A DNA stretch of 64,000 nt from Bryobacter aggregatus MPL3. Lineage in GTDB: Bacteria > Acidobacteriota > Terriglobia > Bryobacterales > Bryobacteraceae. This document shows positions 19,121 through 29,600 of this stretch, one piece after another. The position numbers and the translations under genes were made by a program. Below the pieces are notes generated by a model, which was given only the letters and a program-made list of their open reading frames with translations, made no database searches and was not told the DNA's origin. The stretch lies in contig NZ_JNIF01000003.1 of NCBI RefSeq assembly GCF_000702445.1, forward strand, positions 124,001 through 188,000, given 5' to 3'. The number at the start of each line of letters is the position of its first letter. The stretch's first letter is position 1.

Positions 19121-20178
19121 ACCCGCAGAAACAGTTTGCGCTGGTACATCCAGTAGAGCAACCACCACTCCATGGCAAGAATCAGCGGCGGGCCGATGGC
19201 GGCCACTGGCAGATACAAACCGAGGTGAATCTTCAGCGTCGAGGCCAGAAAAGATGGCAGCACGTGAGCGATCCAATAAGCGGCCATGGAGTTCATGCCG
19301 ATAACAATCAAGGGGAAGGCCCAGCGGGTCTTCCCCTTAATTTCGAGGACGTAGCGAAAGCCCACTAGAAACAGGAAGCAGATGCCGCCGCTGAAGAGGG
19401 TCCAGGCCGGAGTCCAGATGCGTTTTACGATCGGGCAGAGGCCGGTGAACTGCAGCAGTAAGCCAGCGGCCAGCAGGACAGCCGCGGTTTTCAAATAGAT
19501 TGCCAACTCTCGGGTGGCACGCAGCCACTGCCCGGCAATGAGGCCGAGGATCATTGTGCCCAGGGTGGGAATAAAACTCAGCGTGCCATAGCCGCCGCTA
19601 TTAGCGACGAAGAGCGTTGGCCGCGGGAATAGATTCAAGAACCAGGCGTCGAAGGCGACACCGAGGTTATCCGCCTTGAACCAGTGTGCGGCGAAGGACG
19701 CGCCAGGGATCGGATAGATCGCCCAAGCGAGCCAGTAGAAGAAAAGGATGAGTCCAAAGCTAATCCATTGCGTTCGCGGCTTGGTGCGGCCGAGCAAGAA
19801 CAAAGCGGGATAGCCAAGGCCGATCTGGGTGAGGGTGTCTTCAAAGGTGAAATTCGTCTGGGGTGAGGACATCGAGCGGAGAAAAATTCCCATCGCCACA
19901 AGCACAAGAGCGCGCCAGAGCGCGTGCCGGAACAGTTTTTTGCCACTGGCCAACGAATAAGGCAGAGCCACCCCCACCAGGAAGGAGAAGGAGGGCTGGA
20001 TCATGTCGTGCAGGGAAAGGCCTTCCCAAGGGACATGGGATTGGTGAAAGGCAAGGAAGTCCAAAATCGGGTTACCCGGGTAGTCCCGTGCCAACCGGGG
20101 CAGGCGGAGCACTTCGGCCATCATGAGAAGCATGACAAAGCCGCGATAAACGTCTATGGTGAGATTACGAGAAAGCAT
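19117..20178 (-). CDS. DUF5009/HGSNAT-like membrane acyltransferase homologue
   Basis: 353 residues with about ten predicted membrane helices. The start RNLTIDVYRGFVMLLMM and the later HDMIQPSFSFLVGVALPYSL match the heparan-alpha-glucosaminide N-acetyltransferase / NagX-like group. These enzymes move an acetyl group across the membrane onto amino sugars; the bacterial homologues are mostly uncharacterised. The gene overlaps the propeller gene by 4 nt at the stop codons and is divergent from the Cys-cluster gene at 20212, only 33 nt away. The substrate is unknown. Confidence 0.85.
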   Translation of the reverse strand: MLSRNLTIDVYRGFVMLLMMAEVLRLPRLARDYPGNPILDFLAFHQSHVPWEGLSLHDMIQPSFSFLVGVALPYSLASGKKLFRHALWRALVLVAMGIFLRSMSSPQTNFTFEDTLTQIGLGYPALFLLGRTKPRTQWISFGLILFFYWLAWAIYPIPGASFAAHWFKADNLGVAFDAWFLNLFPRPTLFVANSGGYGTLSFIPTLGTMILGLIAGQWLRATRELAIYLKTAAVLLAAGLLLQFTGLCPIVKRIWTPAWTLFSGGICFLFLVGFRYVLEIKGKTRWAFPLIVIGMNSMAAYWIAHVLPSFLASTLKIHLGLYLPVAAIGPPLILAMEWWLLYWMYQRKLFLRV

Positions 20179-20211
20179 GCGCGGGGATCTGTGCCAGTAT
20201 ATTCGGAATTG

Positions 20212-20466
20212 ATGGATTGCCGCGTTGGGTGTGCCGCTTGTTGCATTGTGCCTTCAATTTCTTCTCCGATTCCGGGGATGCCGAAAGGGAAGGCAGCGTT
20301 TGTACGTTGCGTGCAATTGAGTGTGGAGAATGCCTGCCTGCTCTTTGGTAAACCCGAGAGACCGGCCGTTTGCTCCAGCCTGCGTCCGCATGTGGAGATG
20401 TGTGGCCATACCCACCCCGAAGCCTTTGTCATTCTCGAAAGTCTGGAGCGGGCGACACAGCCATGA
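20212..20466 (+). CDS. YkgJ-type Cys-cluster protein
   Basis: 84 residues from the ATG at 20212. The sequence CRVGCAACCIVPSISSPIPG, then VRC, CLLFG, RPAVCSSL and EMCG matches the YkgJ / zinc- or iron-chelating Cys-cluster family over its full length. The open frame continues upstream, but the family begins at MDCR. Metal binding by the conserved cysteines is expected; the physiological role in this family is not known. It lies 36 nt before a cytochrome c gene on the same strand, so the two may be co-transcribed. Confidence 0.82.
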   Translation: MDCRVGCAACCIVPSISSPIPGMPKGKAAFVRCVQLSVENACLLFGKPERPAVCSSLRPHVEMCGHTHPEAFVILESLERATQP

Positions 20467-20502
20467 GCCAATCGAAGATGGAACTTCGCGTGTGAGGACG
20501 AG

Positions 20503-21480
20503 ATGAAACGTTTGATTGGATTGTTTTTGCTGGCGAGCATCAGTGGCGCCATTGGATGGATTTGCCTGCGCGGACCCGTGACGGCTGCGCCTTCCGCCGT
20601 TGTGGTACAGCGGACGCCAGAAAGAGTGGCGCGAGGGAAATATCTCTATGAGGTGGTTGCGGATTGTACAGGTTGTCACTCCGGGCGGAATGGAGAGAAA
20701 TTTAATCTGCCTGTGATCGCGGGACGGAATGGAGCCGGTTCGGCGTTTCCGAAAGAGGCAGGATTCCCCGGTTCGATCGTAGCGCCGAACCTCACACCCG
20801 ACCCGGAAAGCGGACTGGGGAAATGGACGGATGGCGAGATCATCCGGGCGATTCGAGAGGGAGTGTCTCGCGATGGCCATGCACTCTTCCCGTTGATGCC
20901 TTATCAGAATTTCGCCAAGATGAGCGATGAGGATGTGCAGTCGGTGGTGGCTTATCTGCGTTCGCTGCCTGCGGTGCGCAATCCCCTTCCCCGATCGTCT
21001 GTCGACTTCCCGGTGAGCTTCCTCATGCAGAGCACACCGCAACCGGTGAGCACTCCAGTGGCGGCCCCTGACCGAGCAGACCGTCTCGCCTACGGAACGT
21101 ATCTGGCCACCCTCGGCGCCTGTTCGAACTGCCACACGCGCCGGGAGAAGGGCGAAGCCGTGGCGGGCATGGAGCTTGCCGGCGGAGAGTCTTTCCGGAT
21201 GCCGAAGCTGGAAGTGCTGAGCGCGAACATCACGCCGGACATTGAGACTGGAATTGGGAAGTGGAGCGAGCAACAATTTATCGACAAATTCAAGGGCTTT
21301 GCAAACTTCAATGAGTCGAATTTGCCGGCGAATGTACAAGCCAACTTTACGCTGATGCCGTGGCTAAGTTTTCGCCAGTTGAGTGAGGATGATCTGCGGG
21401 CACTCTATGCCTATCTGCGCACGGTGAAGCCTGTGCGCAATACGGTGCACACCCATCCGATCGTCGCTTCAGAGATTTAG
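20503..21480 (+). CDS. Dihaem cytochrome c
   Basis: 325 residues. The N-terminal hydrophobic segment (MKRLIGLFLLASISGAIGWI) is a signal peptide or anchor. Two c-type haem motifs are present: CTGCH at residues 55-59 and CSNCH at about 207-211. Each is followed by the TPD---G-G-W and downstream Met pattern of the cytochrome subunits of alcohol and aldehyde dehydrogenases (LTPDPESGLGKW, ITPDIETGIGKW). It probably transfers electrons in the periplasm, but no dehydrogenase subunit is adjacent. The stop codon shares a TTAG with the convergent kinase gene. Confidence 0.9.
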   Translation: MKRLIGLFLLASISGAIGWICLRGPVTAAPSAVVVQRTPERVARGKYLYEVVADCTGCHSGRNGEKFNLPVIAGRNGAGSAFPKEAGFPGSIVAPNLTPDPESGLGKWTDGEIIRAIREGVSRDGHALFPLMPYQNFAKMSDEDVQSVVAYLRSLPAVRNPLPRSSVDFPVSFLMQSTPQPVSTPVAAPDRADRLAYGTYLATLGACSNCHTRREKGEAVAGMELAGGESFRMPKLEVLSANITPDIETGIGKWSEQQFIDKFKGFANFNESNLPANVQANFTLMPWLSFRQLSEDDLRALYAYLRTVKPVRNTVHTHPIVASEI

Positions 21481-22613
21481 CGATTGGCCGTTTTTCGCGG
21501 GCTTGGAGCCTTCTTGAGGGCAGGCTTCCCCCGCTCGCCCGGGGGCGGCTTCGGAGCAGCCTTAGGCTTTCCAACTTCCGCTGCACGCGAGGCAGGGCCA
21601 AAGCGCGGGCGTCCCGTTGCAAAATCATAGAGCAGCACCGGAGCGACGGCTGCTGCCACCACTCCAATCCCGAGCAGAGCGCCCATAATCGGACTGGTCC
21701 AGATCCGGCGCAACAGACTTCGTTTTGGCTTTGCCGTGGGAGGAAGCGGCGGCGTGTCCAGCATCTGATCCAGATGGGACACAGGATCGGATGTGCCGCT
21801 GGGACCATCAATCGCGGCGAGGAACTCCTCCGCCGACTGGAATCGATCCAAAGGATTCTTCGCCAGCGCCTTGAGGATGGCGTCGTTGATAAAGCGCGGA
21901 ATCACCGCATTGCGTTCAATGGGCGGCTGCGGACTTTGCTGGACATGCGCCTGCATTAACAGAAAGGCAGAGTCTCCGGCAAAGGGACGGGTTCCTGTGA
22001 GGAGTTCGTAGAGCACAACTCCCGTCGAATAGATGTCACTGCGTTGGTCTGGAGCAGTAGCGCCCCGCACTTGCTCGGGAGAAATGTAGTTTGGCGAGCC
22101 CACCATGCCACCCGCTTCGGTCAGCGCCATTTCTGAAGAGCCCCGGGCCAGACCAAAATCAGTGAGCTTGATGCGGCCAGTTTCGTGGACGATGATGTTG
22201 GCCGTGGAGACGTCGCGATGGACGACTCCATTCGAGTGGGCGTAGGAAAGAGCATGGAGGACTTGCCGCATGATGCCAAGCCCTTGTTCGAGGCTCAATC
22301 TGCGGCCGCTCAGTAGCTTCTGCAGCGAACTCCCCTCAATCAACTCCATCACCATGACAAGGTCATCTTCCAACCAGAATGCGTTGAGAACAGCAGCAAT
22401 GTTGGGATGATCGAGACTAGCCTGGAGACGGATCTCCCGCAGGAAACTGTGCGCGTATTCCTGCGAAGTCGGCCGTCCGTTGATGAGAATCTTCATCGCC
22501 TCACGGCGCCGGGTGATGAGATGTTCCACCTTTAGAACTCGGCCATTACCACCGGCACCGATCTCTTCAACGATTTGATAGTGCCCTACCGATTCGCCAA
22601 CCTGGAGTGCCAT
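21477..22613 (-). CDS. Membrane-anchored Ser/Thr protein kinase (active-type)
   Basis: 378 residues. The kinase domain at about 8-275 keeps all key residues: glycine loop GAGGNG (19-24), Lys41 in AMKIL, helix C Glu60, HRD at 132-134 with Asn139, DFG at 152-154, and an APE-like SPEQ. A linker rich in Pro precedes a single transmembrane helix around 305-330 and a basic extracytoplasmic tail (KPAPKPPPGERGKPALKKAPS type). It should phosphorylate Ser/Thr on cytosolic targets. It starts 4 nt after the stop of the second kinase-like gene, so the two are one operon. Confidence 0.92.
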   Translation of the reverse strand: MALQVGESVGHYQIVEEIGAGGNGRVLKVEHLITRRREAMKILINGRPTSQEYAHSFLREIRLQASLDHPNIAAVLNAFWLEDDLVMVMELIEGSSLQKLLSGRRLSLEQGLGIMRQVLHALSYAHSNGVVHRDVSTANIIVHETGRIKLTDFGLARGSSEMALTEAGGMVGSPNYISPEQVRGATAPDQRSDIYSTGVVLYELLTGTRPFAGDSAFLLMQAHVQQSPQPPIERNAVIPRFINDAILKALAKNPLDRFQSAEEFLAAIDGPSGTSDPVSHLDQMLDTPPLPPTAKPKRSLLRRIWTSPIMGALLGIGVVAAAVAPVLLYDFATGRPRFGPASRAAEVGKPKAAPKPPPGERGKPALKKAPSPRKTANR

Positions 22614-22617
22614 TGGC

Positions 22618-23688
22618 TTACTTCAATCCATTCGTCAGGAAGAAAAGTCCGATCGCGCCAATGGTCATCAGGGCAATCACGAGCAGGCGCGGCATGCCGT
22701 AGAGCGTTGATGGCATTGGTGGCCGGGGAAGAGATTCCCCCTGGTGCACGAGAATCTCGGCAGAGAGCGCGTTCGCCTGGCGGTTCCATTCCCGGCCCCG
22801 CCGCTTCATCTCACTCAGCGCTTTTTCGATGTCCTCTGCCGGTTCGGGAATGCCACCCAATGAGATTGACAGGAGCGCATTGCGGAACTCTCCAGCCGAC
22901 TGGAATCGCTCGCTCAAGTTCTTGGCAAGGGATTTGAGGATGATGGCGTCGAGTTCAGGTGGAATCTGCGAATTCCACTTGCTGGGCGGCTCCGGAGCGG
23001 TTTCGACATGCGCCAGCATGAGGTCAAACTGACTGTCGAATTCAAAAGGCTTGCGGCCCGCGGTCAACTCATAAAAAACCACGCCCAAAGAGTAAAGATC
23101 TGAGCGGGCGTCCAGGTCTCCGGTGGCCTGTACCTGCTCGGGAGACATGTAGTGGGCCGATCCGATCGCAACTCCAGCCTGTGTGAGGCGCGGGTCCGCC
23201 GTACTCCGGGCGAGACTAAACCCAGAGAGCTTCAGTTCCGACTCCGCAGTAATCAGCAGCTTTCCAGGATGGATGTCGCGATGCACCACGCCGCCTTGGT
23301 GCGCGCACTCAAGGGCGTCCAGCGCCTGCCAAATGAACTTCACGGCATCAGGAAGAGAAAGCGGCCCTACTTCCAGCCGCTCTGCGAGATTGGTGCATTC
23401 GACTAACTCAGTGGCGAGAACATAGCGGCCGCCCAGCTTCGTCGATGAACGATAGCTGACGATGTGTGGATGGTTGAGACGAGCCAGAATCTTGGCTTCA
23501 CGTTGGAAGCGTTCCAGACGTACGGGATCACTCTGTGTTGATTCCGAAAGAACACGAAGAATTTCGAAGCGTTGCTCGGAAACATTGCGCACTTTGTAGC
23601 TCGTGCCCTCTCGATTGCTGTCGAGGACATCGATCAAGTGATAATCGCCGAGTGTGGTTCCTAGTTCAAAAGCCATTTCGGCCAACAT
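22618..23688 (-). CDS. Membrane-anchored pseudokinase
   Basis: 356 residues with a full-length protein-kinase fold (about 14-280) and a C-terminal membrane helix (RLLVIALMTIGAIGLFFL). Four key positions are changed. The glycine loop is degenerate (DSNREGTS). The ATP-anchoring Lys is Arg45. The Asn after HRD is Lys143. The DFG Asp is Gly156, giving SGF. HRD itself (136-138) and SPEQ remain. It is therefore probably catalytically dead or very weak, acting as a scaffold or allosteric partner of the active kinase encoded 4 nt downstream. A second in-frame ATG four codons in (23676) could be the true start. Confidence 0.88.
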   Translation of the reverse strand: MLAEMAFELGTTLGDYHLIDVLDSNREGTSYKVRNVSEQRFEILRVLSESTQSDPVRLERFQREAKILARLNHPHIVSYRSSTKLGGRYVLATELVECTNLAERLEVGPLSLPDAVKFIWQALDALECAHQGGVVHRDIHPGKLLITAESELKLSGFSLARSTADPRLTQAGVAIGSAHYMSPEQVQATGDLDARSDLYSLGVVFYELTAGRKPFEFDSQFDLMLAHVETAPEPPSKWNSQIPPELDAIILKSLAKNLSERFQSAGEFRNALLSISLGGIPEPAEDIEKALSEMKRRGREWNRQANALSAEILVHQGESLPRPPMPSTLYGMPRLLVIALMTIGAIGLFFLTNGLK

Positions 23689-23871
23689 TCCCTGAAAACT
23701 AGATTCGGAAACTGAATCCTTAGCGAAGAAATCTTTTCACGAGTACTGGGTACGAAAGTAGTATCGGCAAGAAAACCGAACGAAACAATGAGGTAGACAC
23801 CTTAGGCCCACTCTCGCGCCAACCAGAAGGACCCTTGACTCCGGAGAAGAGCTTCAGTGCAATGAAGACCT

Positions 23872-24117
23872 ATGATCGGAACCATTGTGTTCGGGTTGAT
23901 CATCGGTGCTGTTGCCAAGTTCCTGATGCCCGGGAAGGATCCGGGTGGCTTCATCCTCACTTGCCTGCTGGGGATTGCGGGAAGCCTCGTGGGCGGCTAT
24001 ATCGGGCGGGCGCTACACCTCTATGCAGAAGGCGAAGCGGCCGGGTGGTTGATGTCACTGCTGGGGGCCGTGTTGTTGCTAGCGGTGTACCGGATGATCA
24101 CAGTCAGGGCAAAATGA
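23872..24117 (+). CDS. GlsB/YeaQ/YmgE-type small membrane protein
   Basis: 81 residues with three hydrophobic helices and the family pattern IGTIVFGLIIGAVAKFLMPG, then GGFILTCLLGIAGSLVGG and a C-terminal helix. The family (once called transglycosylase-associated) is stress-linked in other bacteria, with no defined biochemical activity. No ribosome-binding site is visible. A TTGACT at 23835-23840 and TGCAAT at 23858-23863 would put the transcript start almost at the ATG, so a leaderless message is possible. Its TGA overlaps the ATG of the next gene (24114). Confidence 0.88.
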   Translation: MIGTIVFGLIIGAVAKFLMPGKDPGGFILTCLLGIAGSLVGGYIGRALHLYAEGEAAGWLMSLLGAVLLLAVYRMITVRAK

Positions 24118-25031
24118 ACTTCACGCAGGGATTGTCGGGCATTCTCGCGTTGGGCGTGGCATCGGGGCTCAACTTGTATGCGACGGTGCTGACGCTGGGA
24201 ATTGCGCAGCACTTTGGCTGGATTCATGGCCTGCCAGCGGGGCTCGAGGTGTTGTCGCATCCGTGGGTGCTGGGCGTGGCAGCGCTGCTGTATGCCCTGG
24301 AGTTTATCGCCGATAAAGTGCCGGGCTTTACACCGCTGTGGGATTCGCTGCACACCTTCATTCGCCCGGTAGGCGGCGCTTTGCTGGCCATGGGCGCGGT
24401 GGGGAACCTGGACCCAAAGATGCAGACCATCGCGATGCTGGTGGGCGGCAGCGTTGCCCTGGGAACGCATGCGACGAAAATGGGCACACGCCTGGCAGCC
24501 CATGTGTTGCCAGACCCTGTCACGCATTCTGCGATGAGCGTTGCCGAGGACTTTGGCGTGGTGGGCATTCTGGTGCTGGCCTACAACTATCCTTGGGTTG
24601 CGTTGCCGATTCTGCTGGTGATTGTCGCCTGTATTGCGGTGGCTTTGCCGTTTCTGCTGCGGGTGCTCCGCTTTCTGTTGCGTACGGTGACCGGCAGGCT
24701 GCTGAGCTTTTCGCATCCGGATGCGGATGTTGAGATTCCGGCCTGGGCACGGGTGGCCGGTTCGCAATCGGTCCTGGGATTTGTACGCAGCGGGAAGGGC
24801 CTGGGCCGGCTTCGCCATGCCTATCTGAGCATGGGGCCCGGCAGCGTGATGCTCCATGTGAAAGGCCTCTTCGGCAAGGAAAAGACCTTTGTGATTGCGA
24901 AGCGCGAGGAGCCGGTGCGCGGCTTGTTTATTGACTACGTCGAGATGAAAACCGATACCGGTATCGCGCTTAGTATTTACTTCACTAAGGACTGGGCGTC
25001 TTATTATCGCCAGGGCTTAGTGTTTCAGTGA
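24114..25031 (+). CDS. DUF4126 membrane protein
   Basis: 305 residues from the ATG at 24114, which overlaps the preceding stop as ATGA. An upstream extension of the frame runs through the preceding gene and is not used. Residues 1-190 form a DUF4126-like membrane domain (ALGVASGLNLYATVLTLGIA, LEFIADKVPGFTPLWDSLHTFIRP). The C-terminal 110 residues are soluble and add a predicted beta-rich module (VRSGKGLGRLRHAYLSM, FVIAKREEPVRGLFID). Function unknown. Translational coupling links it to the GlsB-type protein. Its 3' end overlaps the convergent allophanate hydrolase gene by 15 nt. Confidence 0.85.
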   Translation: MNFTQGLSGILALGVASGLNLYATVLTLGIAQHFGWIHGLPAGLEVLSHPWVLGVAALLYALEFIADKVPGFTPLWDSLHTFIRPVGGALLAMGAVGNLDPKMQTIAMLVGGSVALGTHATKMGTRLAAHVLPDPVTHSAMSVAEDFGVVGILVLAYNYPWVALPILLVIVACIAVALPFLLRVLRFLLRTVTGRLLSFSHPDADVEIPAWARVAGSQSVLGFVRSGKGLGRLRHAYLSMGPGSVMLHVKGLFGKEKTFVIAKREEPVRGLFIDYVEMKTDTGIALSIYFTKDWASYYRQGLVFQ

Positions 25032-26696
25032 GGCGATGTAGGCGCGCCAGCCGCCAAATTGCGTGATCTCCGTCGCCTCGCCAATGGCGAAGTTTTCGGC
25101 AATGAAGCACTTGATGTCGCGGCCGTCGGCAAGGCGGGCTGTGCCGATGCCGAGCGGGGCCGGAATCGCGGCGACAAAGCTGCCGAATTCCGATGCGGGC
25201 ATCGCCCAGATCTCGAGTTCGATGCCGGGTCCTTCAAACCCAGGCACGCGTTGCAGACCCGGCTTGGGGGGCGTCGAGTTGGCGAGCGCGTAGAAGCGAT
25301 ACTCCGGAGAGGTTTTCGCCGTCTCGCGGAGATAGGCGCCGCGCGACGTGAGCTGCCAGTTGAGCGGCATGCCCGTCAGATGCGCCCCGACCACCGCCAC
25401 TTCGATGAAGCCAGTGGGGAGGACCGCAGGGGCCATCTCACCGAGAAATGCCATGGCGGTGGCCGTGAGCGCTTCCTCAGCCATGGCCGGGCCCATTAGC
25501 GTGATGCCAAAGGGAAGGCCATTGGGACGGAAGCCCGCGGGAATGGCCAGCGCGCTGAGATCGAAGAGATTGACGAAGTTTGTGTAGTAGCCGAGTTGAG
25601 TATTGCGGCCGATGGGGTCTTCAGCAATTTGGGCGTGGGTGAAGGTGGTACCGGTGGTGGGCAGCAGGAGGCAATCGATCTGAGCCCACTCTGCCCCGCT
25701 GCGATGGCGGAGTTCTTCGAGACGGTACATCGCGCGGAAGGTGTCGACCGCATTGTACTTGCGCGCGCCGAGGATGATCCTGGCGACGACGGGGTCCATG
25801 TCGGCTTCGTGAGCGTTGGCGAAGCTTTCGATGGCGGCGAGACGTTCTGCAACCCAGGGGCCGCTATAGAGCAAGTCTGCCGCTTCCCGGAAGGAGGAAA
25901 AATCGATCTCGACGATGGCGGCGCCGAGAGCGGCGAACTTGTCGATACTGGCGCGGTAGAGTTTCTCTGCCTCGCTATCGCCAAAGAAGGCGAGTTGGTC
26001 TGCCTTGGGAATGCCGAGCCGCAGATGGGTGGGGTGCCAGGCGCCGCCTTTGCCCGCGGACAGCGAGGGGCCCGCAGTTTTCAAGACACGCAGCGAGTCA
26101 GCCGCATTGCGGCTGAAGATCGAGACGCAATCGAGCGTGCGGCAGGCTGGGACGACTCCAGCTGCACTGATCAAGCCTCTGGTGGGCTTTAAGCCAACCA
26201 GGTTATTGAAAGCAGCGGGGACGCGGCCGGAACCAGCGGTGTCCGTGCCCAGTGCGAAATCAACTTGACCGAGCGCGACTGCAACAGCAGAACCAGAACT
26301 GGAGCCACCGGAAATGTAATCGGCGTTGAAGACACTCGAACAAGCGCCATAAGGCGAGCGGGTGCCAACCAAACCAGTAGCAAACTGATCCATGTTTGTC
26401 TTGCCCACCAGGATGGCCCCGGCGGCGAGCAGTTTGTCGACCACTGGAGCATTCTGCTCCGGGGTGTAAGAGAAGGCCGGGCAGGCCGCCGTGGTGGGCA
26501 TGCCTGCGACATCGATATTGTCTTTGACCGCGAAGGTCATGCCGTAGAGGGGCTTTGCCGCCGCTTCGGGGTGCTCTTCCAGAGCGGCCGCCTGGGCGAG
26601 CGCTTTTGCCTCGGGGACTTTCGAGATCCAGATAGGCTGCCGGGTTTCAGCAGCAATCCGCGCGTAAGCTTGGCGAACAGCTTCGGTCGGCTTCAT
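25017..26696 (-). CDS. atzF: Allophanate hydrolase
   Basis: 559 residues. The N-terminal amidase-signature domain has the Ser-Ser-Lys triad: Lys58 in FAVKDN, the cis-Ser in GGSSSGSA near residue 132, and nucleophile Ser156 in GTDTAGSGR. The C-terminal 120 residues ([40 protein letters not shown]) match the second domain of AtzF-type hydrolases. It converts allophanate to ammonia and CO2, the last step of urea or guanidine carboxylation pathways. The gene overlaps the carboxylase gene by 4 nt and is the last gene of a four-gene operon. Confidence 0.93.
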   Translation of the reverse strand: MKPTEAVRQAYARIAAETRQPIWISKVPEAKALAQAAALEEHPEAAAKPLYGMTFAVKDNIDVAGMPTTAACPAFSYTPEQNAPVVDKLLAAGAILVGKTNMDQFATGLVGTRSPYGACSSVFNADYISGGSSSGSAVAVALGQVDFALGTDTAGSGRVPAAFNNLVGLKPTRGLISAAGVVPACRTLDCVSIFSRNAADSLRVLKTAGPSLSAGKGGAWHPTHLRLGIPKADQLAFFGDSEAEKLYRASIDKFAALGAAIVEIDFSSFREAADLLYSGPWVAERLAAIESFANAHEADMDPVVARIILGARKYNAVDTFRAMYRLEELRHRSGAEWAQIDCLLLPTTGTTFTHAQIAEDPIGRNTQLGYYTNFVNLFDLSALAIPAGFRPNGLPFGITLMGPAMAEEALTATAMAFLGEMAPAVLPTGFIEVAVVGAHLTGMPLNWQLTSRGAYLRETAKTSPEYRFYALANSTPPKPGLQRVPGFEGPGIELEIWAMPASEFGSFVAAIPAPLGIGTARLADGRDIKCFIAENFAIGEATEITQFGGWRAYIASLKH

Positions 26697-29600
26697 GCGT
26701 TGATCTCCAACTTGAGGATGGCGAGGATCTGTCCGGGCATCACAGGCATGCCGGGCTTGCAGTGGAGGGAGTGGAGCGTACCACCGCTGGCTGTGGCGAC
26801 CGCAACTTCCATCTTCATTGCTTCAATCAGAATGACCTTGTGGCCGGGCTGGAGCAGATCGCCCTCTTGCGCATCGATACTCCAGATGCTGCCGGCAGTG
26901 GATGCCTTGAGCGCCTTATAGCCGGGCGGCACGACGATGGCGGGAGCCTCGTCGACCACGGCCAGATCGTCATCGCTGACCTTGTCGGCGCCACTGGCGG
27001 CCCAGCGCGCACGCTCTTCCTGGAAGGCTGTTTGCTGGGTGGCCTTGAAAGCAGCAGCAGAGTCTTCAATTGAAGAGAGGAACTCGCGATAGGGCTTGAG
27101 GCCGAAGCTGCCTTCCTCAATGCGCAGCGGGTAGCGGCCATTGGGGAAGTCTTCGCGCAAACGCAGCAGTTCTTCCGCAGTGACGGGGAAAAAGCGGATA
27201 CGATCGAAGAACTGGAGCAGCCAGGGGTGGTTGGGCGGGAACTCGCGAGTGGTGCGGTAGGTGTTCCACATCTGGATGGTGCGGCCGACAAACTGGTAGC
27301 CGCCGGGGCCTTCCATGCCATAGACACACATATACGCGCCACCGATGCCAACGCTATTCTCTGCCGTCCAGGTGCGGGCCGGATTGTACTTGGTGGTGAC
27401 AAGGCGCTGCCGCGGGTCGACGGGTGTGGCGACCGGAGCACCAAGATATACGTCCCCTAAACCGAGTACAAGATAGCTGGCATTGAAGACGATGTCATAG
27501 ACATCCTGGACCGACTTGAGCCCGTTGATGCGGCGAATGAATTCGATGTTGGACGGGCACCAGGGCGCGTCGGGACGCACCGAGCGGGTGTACTTGTCGA
27601 TGGCCAGACGCGTGGCCGGATCGTCCCAGCTCAAGGGGAGCCAGACTTCGCGCGAGGGCACTTCGGCGTTGGCGTCGGAGTCGCCATCAGCTTCGGCTCG
27701 ATCGATGAGATCGAGAAGAGTCTGGCGGCTGACGCGGGTGGGGTCGTAGTGGACCTGGAAGGAACGGATGCCCGGGGTGACGTCGATGACGCCAGCCGGC
27801 TTGTTGGCCAGGAACCAGTTGTAGACCGCCTGGACGCGGAAGCGCAGCGGCAGATCGAGAATTTTTTCGCCGTACTCAATCAGGAGGTAGCGATCGCCCG
27901 ATTGGCGATAGACAACGTCCTTGTTGGTGTGAACAATCGCCGGGGCGCGCACGCCATCCATGGCAACGGCGTGGAAGCGAATGGTGTCGCCTGCCTTGAG
28001 TTGGCCGATCTTCCAGAGATCGCGCGAGGTGATGGTGGCCGGACAAACAAAGCCACCGAGGCTGGGGCCATCGGGACCGAGGATCACCGGCATATCGCCA
28101 GTGAAGTCGACCGTGCCGATTGCGTAGGCGTTGTCGTGGATGTTGGAGGGATGGAGCCCAGCCTCGCCGCCATCCTTGCGTGCCCACTCCGGCTTGGGCC
28201 CGATGAGGCGCACGCCGGTGCGCGAGGAGTTGTAATGCACCTTCCAGGAGGTGGCAAAGAAGGTTTCGATGTCCTGGTCCGTGAAGAAGTCCGGCGCGCC
28301 GTGGGGACCGTAGAGGACCTCGATGTTCCATGTGTTGGTGATCTCGGGGATTGGGAGCACTTCGGCAGTTCCCTGCTCTGTTTGTGCGCCGAGATGCAGT
28401 ACGTCGCCAGTGCGCAAGGCACGGCCGCCGTGGCCGCCAAAGTTGCCGAGAGTGAAGGTGCTCTTACTGCCGAGATAGTCGGGAAGATCGAGACCACCTT
28501 CAAAGAGGATGTAGGTGCGGGCGCCAGGACCTTCGACGGCTGTGACTTCGAGCGTCGCGCCCGCAGGCACCTCGATCGCCTGCCAGTAGGGGACCGGCTT
28601 GCCGTTGAGTGTGGCCTCCATCTGCGCGCCGCTGAGGACGATGCGGGTGTCGCAATGGAAATGGAGCGTGGGGCCGTTCAGCGTACACTCAAAGCCCGCC
28701 GCCCCTTCGGGATTGCCGAGCAGCAAATTGCCGGTGCGGAAGCTGAGCGCGTCCATCGGGCCCGAGGGCGGGACACCGACATCCCAATAGCCAAGACGGC
28801 CAGGGAGATCCTGCACGGTCGTCATCGTGCCGCCATCAAGGACTTCAAAGCTGCGCGGCTTGTAGACGAAGCTATCGGTCATCTTAGTGAAGACTTCGCC
28901 GCTGACAAAGCGGGGGTCTTCAATGAGCGCACGCAGGTAGGTGAGATTGGTTTCGATGCCGTCCAGACGGGCCGCTGCAAGGGCTGCGCCGAGCTTGGCG
29001 AGCGCGGCCTCGCGCGTGTCTGCCTTGACGATCAGCTTGGCAAGGAGCGGATCGTAATAAGCAGTGACCTCTGAGCCCGAACGGACCCAGCCATCGACGC
29101 GGGCCAAGTTTGTTGGCAGCGCGACGTTGGTGAGCCGGCCTGCACTGGGCTGGAAGTTCTTGTTCGGGTCTTCGGCATAGAGACGCACCTGGATGGAAGC
29201 GCCCTGAGGCTGGGGACGGCGGGCTTCAAGATCGCCAATTTCGCCTGCCGCAGCGAGCAGCATCCACTCCACCAGATCGACGCCGCTGACTTCTTCGGTG
29301 ACGCCGTGCTCCACTTGCAGGCGCGTGTTCACTTCGAGGAAGTAGAACTGCTTGGCCGCCTCGTCGTAGACGAACTCGACGGTACCGGCGGATTCGTAGC
29401 CTACCGTTGCGGCGAGACGCTCAGCAACGGCGAGCAGATCTTTACGGGACGCCTCGCTGAGCCCGGGCGCCGGAGTCTCTTCGATGATCTTCTGGTTGCG
29501 GCGCTGGACGGAGCAGTCGCGCTCGCCCAAGGCAATCGCGGAACCTCTGCCGTCGCCGAAAATCTGCACTTCAATGTGGCGCGCCTTCTCGACATACTTT

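Noticed and set aside
27749-29074. 441-codon plus-strand frame opposite the carboxylase
   Set aside because: Shadow of the biotin-dependent carboxylase, which has all expected domains on the minus strand.
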